This document shows positions 56,894 to 64,000 of a stretch of 64,000 nt of DNA, in pieces (position 1 is the stretch's first letter; each line of letters starts with the position of its first letter). The stretch comes from Nipponacmea schrenckii. Its lineage: Eukaryota > Mollusca > Gastropoda > Lottiidae. Made by a program: the position numbers and the translations under genes. The notes beneath the pieces were generated by a model. The model saw only the letters and a list, made by a program, of their open reading frames with translations. It did not search any database and had not been told where the DNA came from. Location: assembly GCA_030562195.1 (NCBI GenBank), contig CM060200.1:15500001-15564000 (forward strand). Direction: 5' to 3'.

Positions 56894-57194
56894 TTGCTTC
56901 TGTCTATTGGATCCCGAAACCGTTGCAGCATTCACAGATAAAAAGTGAATATCCCAACCTGAAACCTAAAAACTCTTTTACCCCCTCATTTTTTTTCATC
57001 ACATTGTAGTTATTGTATTGTGTAATTTTTGCATGTGTGAAAAAAAAATTGTCACAACAATGTAAACTCTTGTAGTTTTTATTTTTGTGTATATAATGTG
57101 AAAACGTTCAACTCACATTGTCTATTGTGTTCAGAAGGGAGAAAGGTGTGGGTTCCTTCCCCTGAATTGGTCACGTGGCATGACCAATCTCCTC

Positions 57195-57200
57195 TATAAA
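57195..57200 (+). promoter_or_regulatory. TATA box upstream of the BIR ORF
   Basis: TATAAA 33 bp before the ATG at 57233, with a CCAAT-type box (GACCAATC, 57182-57189) and TCACGTGGC (57171-57179) just upstream. The very short leader is more compact than usual for an animal gene and resembles viral or transposon genes. Confidence 0.4.
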
Positions 57201-57232
57201 AAAAAAGAAACTCATTGAACAACAACGGCAGA

Positions 57233-57658
57233 ATGCATTCCGGTTATAAGCAGCTGAAGCGCGTCATAGGAGAACCCCAACAAGTTTTCTGCCATCCTGA
57301 TCCTTACTTTGAACCCACAGATGAGCCAAAATCAGAATCCCAAACAGCCACTTTCACGAGAAGACGTCTAGAGCACAACATGAACGAATTCATATGGTTA
57401 AAAAAAGCCTCGAATCGTTCAGTAACTGCCCGCATAATTCACCAGACGAGCGTTCTTTAGCCGAGGCCGGTTTTTATTTTCACCGGAGAGTTGGATATCG
57501 TCAAATGTGTGGCGTGTGATGTCAGAGTGAGAGAATGGGAATGTAAGGACATACCTTTCCGAGAACATAAAAAGTGGTCGCCCGATTGCACCTACCTTAT
57601 AATGGTCAAAGGAGAGACGCATAAAATAATTACAAGTACGAATTTAAAGGGAGATTGA
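57233..57658 (+). pseudogene. Single-BIR (IAP-like) ORF with two frameshifts at homopolymers
   Basis: From ATG 57233 the frame encodes a polar leader (MHSGYKQLKRVIGEP...). The frame then shifts by one at an A7 run (57400-57406), where the middle reads SPDERSLAEAGFYF, and returns after a T5 run (57471-57475) with ELDIVKC. The Zn ligands follow the BIR pattern exactly: C-x2-C-x16-H-x6-C (57506-57590). Stop at 57656-57658; no RING domain follows. BIR domains of IAP proteins bind caspases or IAP antagonists. Both shifts fall at homopolymers, so sequencing error and true decay are both possible. Host, viral or transposon origin is unresolved. Confidence 0.65.
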
Positions 57659-57860
57659 ACGGTGAAACTTCCATCATCGTTACCATTCCAAAGACCTTTC
57701 CAGGCTGCTCGAAAACATAGTCACGATGTACCCGACTGTATGAGAGTTTTTTCTTTGGATATACAAGGTGGACAGCAAAGGCAGAGTGATCGAAAAATTG
57801 GACGTCGAAAGCAAAAAAAAATTCATTGATCAAATGATAATGTATATTGTACCACAAATA
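57659..57860 (+). pseudogene. Coding-like remnant after the BIR ORF
   Basis: In the adjoining frame a short run (RLNGETSIIVTIPKTFPGCSKT) precedes a stop. Another frame continues with a basic stretch (QSDRKIGRRKQKKIH) to about 57826. The residue pattern looks coding but no family is recognisable. It may be the rest of the same decayed gene. Confidence 0.3.
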
Positions 57861-58150
57861 ACAAAAATTCTGAGTTCTGATTGGTCGAAATACATGGGGT
57901 TTGATAGCAATTTGACATCATGTCTTTGCAATTTGGCGTATTAATTTCAGCGAACTAGTTACAAATCTTGTTAATGTTAATGATAAAAAGGATGTCTTCT
58001 TTTTCATTCCATAGCGCACGTGCAGTTTGTTGTTATGTGCGTCATACTGCATCTAACGTCATAAAAACCGAATAACCCATGTCTAAATTATCCATAAAAA
58101 AGAGTCCGGGAACAAAATCATCACAATTTGTGGTACAATTCCGATAAACG

Positions 58151-58209
58151 ACTTTCTGTTTTAGATTTAGAGGGGGTTTATTCTAACCTCTAAATCTAAA
58201 ACAGAAAGT
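58151..58209. repeat. Perfect 23-bp hairpin with 13-nt loop
   Basis: The left arm 58151-58173 and right arm 58187-58209 (ACTTTCTGTTTTAGATTTAG... and its exact complement) have no mismatch. The loop is GGGTTTATTCTAA. It stands alone in AT-rich DNA ~500 bp after the BIR ORF. It could be a 3'-end stem-loop of the decayed gene cluster, a tiny foldback, or a small-RNA hairpin. Confidence 0.8.
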
Positions 58210-60122
58210 GTTAATCTTCTAAATATACATCACATCACAAGGTGATTGTTGACAAAGATATACGTCTTAAGTACCTTATTGCTAAAAAACGGAAATATAC
58301 GATCTTTTGATATCCCACCGACGATATATGACATTTCAGTTTAAATTCAGAATGTGTTTTCTTATGTCTCAACAAACTTTCCACAGTCTTCACAGGTAAA
58401 CGACATCATTTCCATTCTGAAGAAAAAAAAATATGATAATAATATTATATGATAGTTTTATAGTTTAAATATCTACAAATAATTGAATTGTTTATAATAA
58501 ATATTGTTTACAATGAAAAGATGTGAAAACTAATCAAAATGGATGATATTGGGGCATCATGTTACATTTCAGGACAAAGTATAAGAGTGTTGATATTGTT
58601 TATTACCAAACGCCTTTCGGCATATCAGTATGTATACATACAATAATGCACAATACAAAATTCAGATGGCGGGAGATGAAAAAAAATTTCCAGATTGATT
58701 ATATTGAGCTCTCACTTTTAAGAGTGTAATGAGATGATCTCATAAGCTTTTGGATAATCAAAAAGTGAAACAATCAGACAATCATTTTTTACAGTAAACT
58801 TGTAAAATCTTCAGATATTTTCATCAAATTAGAGTAAACGTGAAATAAAAACTTACTGTTTGAGAGATAGATAAGGTAGCCTTGCGCTTTCCGTGTCTGT
58901 TTGAAAATATTAAAAAAACCCACGCTAATATAAACTAGCACACTTGATTCTTATTGGCTGTGGAACTAATTATGATGCGATGAAAGACGTGTGCGTATTA
59001 ATAATTAATATATAGTAGCAACAATGAATTAAAATTATCGATTGATAATTTATTAGGTTTCGAGAGTCTACGGGCTTTTAGGACATCATATCGATTGAAA
59101 GTCATCGCGCGTATCGTCCATTTTAACCCTATTGATATTTAATTCATATCTCTATAGGCATTTGGTCACTAATAAAAATGTGAATTCATTCACTAATTAA
59201 AATATTTCAAAACCAAACATTAAACGGATATCTTCTTCAATCCTATAGATTACCTATACAATTGTAATCATTATAATTATAAATCTTAAAGCGTATAAAT
59301 TTAAAATTAATAAACCTCTTAAACGATATACCTATTCGAACCGATCGAAACAAAGACTGAATAATTAATTTGATATCCATTCATATTAGACGCCAATTAT
59401 TGACTGGTGAATTATTTTCCACGCTAAGTTTTGATTGGTCAATTATATTCCACGCTAAGTTTTGATTGGTCAATTATTTTCAAATTTTCAGCACGCGCTT
59501 TAGTCGTTATTCAGGGTGCCTACCCCTATAGGAATGTCCCATGTTAAATGGTGAGCCAGAACCCCTAACTATTACTTACTTAAAGCTGTCATATGTCTTT
59601 TGACATTAAGGTATTTTGTTTTATTACACATGTCATTTGACTTATTACAGTGGAATTAGACACTTCTTCATTGCATCTAATTATGGCAGCTATTCCCTTC
59701 CATAGGTATTGGCCAAGATTATTCTAGAACTTTAGAGATTATCTTTCAACAAGGCTTCTCAACTAATATTATGATGCAATATGACCTGTTAAAACAGTGT
59801 GCAACAATGTATCACTTCTGGATTGTTGAATTGGCTTCTTGGTTGTTCTAGAAATACAGGTTTTTATAAAAATAGTCTATTAGCTAAGGGGGATTCAATT
59901 AGAGTACTTACTTACTGTTTGTATGATTTGTGTATTTTACCTTGTGCTTAATATATTGTGCATATATTTGGATTATTGTGCTTCGTTAGTAGTAATAATA
60001 TAATATTTATTTTCATGTATACAAGGCTAGTTGCCCATAGTACAATTTACAAGTTATTAGTTAATATTAAAGAAATAACAAAAAAATAAATGATAAATGA
60101 ATAATGTACAGAATATATATAT
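58210..60122. other. AT-rich intergenic DNA
   Basis: No gene found on either strand. The only structured feature is a ~31-bp direct repeat (CCACGCTAAGTTTTGATTGGTCAATTA, 59420-59481) present twice, with a related half copy before it. Each copy carries a GATTGGTC (reverse CCAAT) box. Confidence 0.5.
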
Positions 60123-60608
60123 TAAAGGAGCCCAGGCTTTATTTGCTTCGCATATCCGACAGCCTCAAACACATGAAATCTTTTGGTTAGCTAATCAGAA
60201 ATAGTCTACAGAGCTTACCTTTGAAATTTGAGCCTTCAAATCCATGTGTATCCATAATTATCCGTGTTTGAAAAATCATAATGTCCTAAGAAATTACGAA
60301 CGTCCCGCCATATTGGAAAACGGTTCGTCTTGATAATCAAAGAGTTATCCTTCCCGTCGTGCAATAGCGGTCATCGATATAAACAGACTACAACGCATTT
60401 TTCAATTGTAGACTTTGTCAACAGGACACACAATTTTCAGACTGACTGGAGACCAGCCGCGTACAGCACGGAAAAAAATGAAAAGTGAAAGTTTGAGGTA
60501 TTTTTCAAGGTATTTTGCGATTTTCTTAGAGCTTGAGTATTTCTGAGGACTGTTTAAATGTAACAAAGGCCCAAAACGACCCCTAAAAATCAAGCCTGGG
60601 CCTCTTTA
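60123..60608. mobile_element. Intact MITE with 17-bp inverted ends and TTAA flanks
   Basis: Left end TAAAGGAGCCCAGGCTT (60123-60139), right end AAGCCTGGGCCTCTTTA (60592-60608): inverted repeats with one or two mismatches. TTAA occurs at both borders (60122-60125 and 60606-60609 region), the target preference of piggyBac-type transposases. 486 bp, non-coding. It contains GTCCCGCCATATTGG and GACCAGCCGCGTACAGCACG. A truncated relative lies at 22754-23190. Confidence 0.75.
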
Positions 60609-61055
60609 AATAGCATATTTTGTATTATACAGTGTATTATGACTATTAAGTTAAGATGAATTTATGAAGAATATAAATTTGAATATACATATATAAATTT
60701 GAAGATAAATAAATATGAAAAGATATAATTATAAAGAAATATAAATATGAAAATAAATTAGTGATGGTATATAATATAATAATTTATTTACATGTAAAGA
60801 GGGCAAATGTCCATAGTACAATTTACAATGCTTTACAAATAAATAGAGTAATTAATATTTAATATAATCGATTGGAATTCTTATGCTCATATGATCTGGG
60901 ACAGGGAGTTTTTACAGACGTTCTGACAGTAATATATGTACATCGAAAGATCTGCTTGTGCACTGGGATTACTCATGATATTTATAAAACTTTGTATGCA
61001 ATATACATTTATATATTAATAATAATAATAATAAACTCTTTATTTTACTAATACT
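60609..61055. other. AT-rich intergenic DNA
   Basis: No gene. Ends with a TAATAATAATAATAATAAACTC microsatellite (61015-61037) followed by TCTTTATTTTAC, the same AATAAACTCTTTATTTTAC string that starts the element at 35128. Confidence 0.5.
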
Positions 61056-61279
61056 ATATATTGTAAGGATATTGGTCTTATTATTAAGGTTATACTGTAC
61101 AAATAGTACAGAACACAGTTAAGTTATTATATAGAGTTGTGTCCCTTGAGTTAGGAGGCGAGACAGAGTTAGATCCTTTGGATAAAACATGTGGTCTACT
61201 GAATAATACCTGACCTGTACTAAAAGTGATAATCAACTTTATGTCTTTTCAACAGACTTATTGCTTTTAACAAATATCA
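61056..61279 (+). repeat. Probable Ty3/gypsy 5' LTR
   Basis: The right border is set by the PBS at 61282; the LTR would end near AAATATCA (61279). TATATAGAG (61120-61128) could be the promoter TATA. A TGTAAGGATATTGG start at about 61056 is the best TG candidate, but the second LTR lies outside the window, so the left border is a guess. Confidence 0.45.
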
Positions 61280-61281
61280 CG

Positions 61282-61296
61282 TGGTGTCAGAAGTGG
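61282..61296 (+). other. Ty3/gypsy primer-binding site
   Basis: TGGTGTCAGAAGTGG, starting with the TGG expected to pair with a tRNA CCA end. This form is common in gypsy elements, and a tRNA-Leu primer is my inference. Gag starts 24 bp further on. Confidence 0.75.
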
Positions 61297-61319
61297 TCTA
61301 GTCCACAATAATAATCAGA

Positions 61320-62801
61320 ATGGCTTCTATTTATGACCTACCAGTACCAAAGAAGTTGGATTTATCTGGAAATAAAAGTGAAAACTGGAGAAGATTTTTA
61401 CAAGCATATAATTTATATATGACTTCCACTGGAAAAGACTCAAAATCACAGAAAATTCAATGTGCTACATTCCTAACACTTGCAGGAGAAGATGATATTG
61501 AGGTATATAATACTTTTACTTTTACCAGAGATGAAATAGACAAGATAGAGCCATTGGTAGAGAAATTTGAAACTTTCTGCAATCCAAAAACACATCATAC
61601 CATTGAAAGACATGAATTCTTTGAAAGGAAGCAGAAACCAGATGAAACCTTTGATCAGTTTTTGGTTGAACTAAGAAGATTAGCAAAAGATTGTGGATTA
61701 GGTGAATTAAGAGATGGATTTATTGTTGATAGAATCATAGCAGGTATAAGAGATGATAAATTAAGAAGAAAATTATTAACAGAAGATGTTGATTTAGATA
61801 GATGTATAGATATATGTAGAGTAGCTGAGACAACTGCTAAACATATGAAGAAGTTCACAGAGAAAACAGAAGTTGAAACTGATATTCAAGCTGTACAGAA
61901 ATCTAAGAATAGATACAGAAGATCATACAGACCACCTTCAAAACCTGATAACTTTAATCATGATAATAGAAGGAAGTGTTCAGCATGTGGGTATCCAGAA
62001 CATAGGAATATGTCTATGTGTCCTGCTAAAGGTCAGAAATGTCACAACTGTGATAGATTCAATCATTTCAAAAAGATGTGTAGATCAAGAAACCATAATC
62101 AGAAACAAACTTATTCAAAATACAAAGAAGATAACAGTAGTGGTAAGAAGATATATTCTGTAGAATATGGTCAGGAAGAAAAGTTTTTCATAGATACAGT
62201 TAATCAACAGCCAGTTAAAGATATATGGACAGTTTCGATGAATATTAATAAAGTAATTATTCCATTGAAAATTGACTCTGGAGCAGATGGTAACTTATTG
62301 TCAAAGAAAGACTATGATAAACTATATAAGAAACCTAAATTGAAAAGTTGTAATGTGCAATTAAAGGCTTATAATAATACAAACATTCCTGTTATAGGTC
62401 AATGTATTTTAGATGTTGAATATAAGTCTAATATATTCAAGACATTGTTTTATATTTGTAATGATGATGTGAGACCAATTTTAGGTAGAAAGTCCAGTGA
62501 GATGATTGGTTTACTTAAACTAGTATACATGGTAGATGAAAAGTCAGCTAGTGGTAGAAAATTCTTTACAGAGTTTGAAGATATATTTAAAGGACAAGGG
62601 TGTCTTCCAGGATATGTTAATATAAAACTAAAAGAAGGAGCTCAACCAGTAGTGGAGCCCTGTAGAGCTATTCCATTTGCCATACAAGATATATTGAAAC
62701 AAGAACTTACTAGAATGGAGGAGAACAATATCATCAGTAGAGTGGAGGAACCAACAGATTGGGTTAATAGTCTATGTGTTGTGTATAAAAGTAACGCGTG
62801 A
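61320..62801 (+). CDS. Ty3/gypsy gag-protease, running into a truncated RT
   Basis: 493 open residues from ATG 61320. Gag/capsid ~1-190 (LTLAGEDDIEVYNTF; ERKQKPDETFDQFLVELRRLA; DRIIAGIRDDKLRRKLL). Two zinc knuckles ~220-254 (C-x2-C-x4-H-x5-C, then C-x2-C-x4-H-x4-C). Aspartic protease ~315-395 with IDSGADGNLL and the ILGRKSS motif. Then comes the start of RT (~420-493: CRAIPFAIQDILKQEL, WVNSLCVVYKS). It ends where RT coding is deleted. Gag-Pol in one frame, without a gag stop, is common in this group. The element inserts through its integrase, which lies beyond the window. Confidence 0.9.
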   Translation: MASIYDLPVPKKLDLSGNKSENWRRFLQAYNLYMTSTGKDSKSQKIQCATFLTLAGEDDIEVYNTFTFTRDEIDKIEPLVEKFETFCNPKTHHTIERHEFFERKQKPDETFDQFLVELRRLAKDCGLGELRDGFIVDRIIAGIRDDKLRRKLLTEDVDLDRCIDICRVAETTAKHMKKFTEKTEVETDIQAVQKSKNRYRRSYRPPSKPDNFNHDNRRKCSACGYPEHRNMSMCPAKGQKCHNCDRFNHFKKMCRSRNHNQKQTYSKYKEDNSSGKKIYSVEYGQEEKFFIDTVNQQPVKDIWTVSMNINKVIIPLKIDSGADGNLLSKKDYDKLYKKPKLKSCNVQLKAYNNTNIPVIGQCILDVEYKSNIFKTLFYICNDDVRPILGRKSSEMIGLLKLVYMVDEKSASGRKFFTEFEDIFKGQGCLPGYVNIKLKEGAQPVVEPCRAIPFAIQDILKQELTRMEENNIISRVEEPTDWVNSLCVVYKSNA

Positions 62802-64000
62802 GGAAATTACTAGTATATTTGCAAATGCTACTGTGCTTTCAAAACTTGATGCTTCTAATGGATTTTTGGCAATTAAAACTAAATGAAGAAAGTTCATATT
62901 TGTGCACATTTAATACCCCTTTTGGTCGTTACAGATTTTTAAGACTTCCATTTGGTATAAGTTCAGCGCCAGAAATATATCATAGAACAATACATCAACT
63001 ATTTGAACATATGCCAGGTGTAGATACTTCTATGGATGACATTATTATTTGGGGATCAAATGAAGAAGAACATGATTATCGTTTAAGACAAGTATTACTA
63101 AAAGCTCGTGAAGTAGGTCTAAAGTTAAACAAAGAAAAATGTGAAATAGGTGTTTCAGAATTAGTATTTTTAGGTGATATAGTTTCAAAAGATGGTTTAA
63201 AGCCTGATAAGCGTAAAGTTAGTGCTATTAATGATATGGAAATTCCAAAATGTAAACAAGATTTGCAAAGATTTCTTGGCATGATTAACTATTTGGCTAG
63301 ATTTTTACCAGACTTGTCAGATAAGACTGCTACCTTGAGAACTTTATTAGATAAAAGAAATGTTTGGGATTGGACTCTTAATCATCAAAAGTCATTTGAA
63401 GAATTCAAATTATTAGTTTCTAGTGATCCTATTTTGAAATTTTATGATCCTTGTAAACCTATTAAGATATCAACTGATGCAAGTCTTAAAGGAATAGGTT
63501 GTGTTTTACAACAAAAACATGATAATGATTGGTTTATTATAGCATATGGTTCTTGAGCAATCACTGAAACTGAAAGTAGATACGCATCAATTGAACGTGA
63601 AACCTTAGCTTTGACATATGCATGTGAAAGATTTCACCAGTATATTTATGGTCAAACATTTGAAATAGAAACAGATTATAAACCCCTGATACCTATATTT
63701 TCTAAAAGTCTTAATGATTGCCCAGCAAGAATTCAAAGATTAAGATTAAGATTGCAAAAGTATGATTTTAGACTAACATATGTACCAGGTAAATATATGT
63801 ATATATCTGATATGCTATCAAGAGCCCCTAGTATTCATTGTATTCAATCTAATATTGAAGAGCATGTAAATGCTTATGTATGTGGTGTATTAGAGTATTT
63901 GCCTATATCTGATAGAAAATTAGATGAGATTAAGAATGAATCTCTTAAAGATGTAACATTATGTTCTTTAAAAAGAGTTATATTAAAAGGTTGGCCTAAT
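62788..64000 (+). pseudogene. Ty3/gypsy RT-RNase H, damaged, continues past the window
   Basis: After VYKS the frame changes and about 25 RT residues (the LR.C.D.R.LN region) are missing; coding resumes at TREEITSIFANA. One extra T (in GGATTTTTGG, 62859-62868) shifts it again into KLDAS...FWQLKL (catalytic Asp). Then LPFGISSAPEIY, SMDDIIIWG (catalytic Asp pair), FLGMINYLARFLPDLSD, and RNase H with STDASLKGIGCVL. A TGA at 63554-63556 stands where Arg is usual (AYGSRAITETE), then SRYASIERETLALTYACERF and the RNase H end follow, up to 64000. Confidence 0.88.

Overview
The window looks like animal nuclear DNA: AT-rich, intron-bearing and crowded with transposons. The mix of repeats (satellite-cored Helitron-like elements, BEL/Pao and Ty3 elements, RNase-H LINEs, BIR-domain genes) suggests a mollusc or another lophotrochozoan. 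That placement is an inference, not something the sequence proves.

The only host gene I can support is the 3' end of EIF2B3, the gamma subunit of translation initiation factor eIF2B, on the + strand. Three coding exons lie at 21022-21170, 50196-50299 and 53342-53394. They join in phase, have AG/GT borders and end in a TGA, with a poly(A) signal at 53548. The 21 kb before the first exon is probably upstream intron. The intron between the first two exons is 29 kb and almost entirely repeats.

The commonest component is a previously unnamed (to me) dispersed unit of about 2.2 kb in both orientations (parts of 110-9465, 18196-19440, 23195-29541, 31959-39610, 48517-48670). Its copies meet at junctions made of an A-run, a lead motif, zero to three 22-25 nt hairpins and then CTAG. 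The hairpin stems differ in sequence between copies but stay self-complementary. Inside each copy are ordered matches to animal transcription-factor sites: a CACGTG palindrome, AGGTCA arrays, AAGATGGCGGC, ACCGGAAGT and TGACGTCA.

Layered on this are: satellite-cored Helitron-like elements (11886-13330, 14090-15056, 17205-18195, 21189-22756, 50314-52960); a foldback element (9652-10534); a relict resembling DNA polymerase B of large DNA transposons (16400-17205); a tRNA-derived SINE (22468-22628); an RNase-H LINE (29542-31958); and an 8.9 kb BEL/Pao-like LTR retrotransposon (39616-48511). The BEL element has LTRs, a target duplication, PBS and PPT. It is interrupted by a CR1/L2-like LINE, which is itself interrupted by a tandem-repeat element.

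Downstream of EIF2B3 come two tandem arrays (53880-55425), a small cluster of decayed compact ORFs including a BIR (IAP-type) domain (55834-57860), non-coding DNA with a perfect 23-bp hairpin, a TTAA-flanked MITE (60123-60608), and the 5' part of a Ty3/gypsy retrotransposon that runs off the window end (61056-64000).
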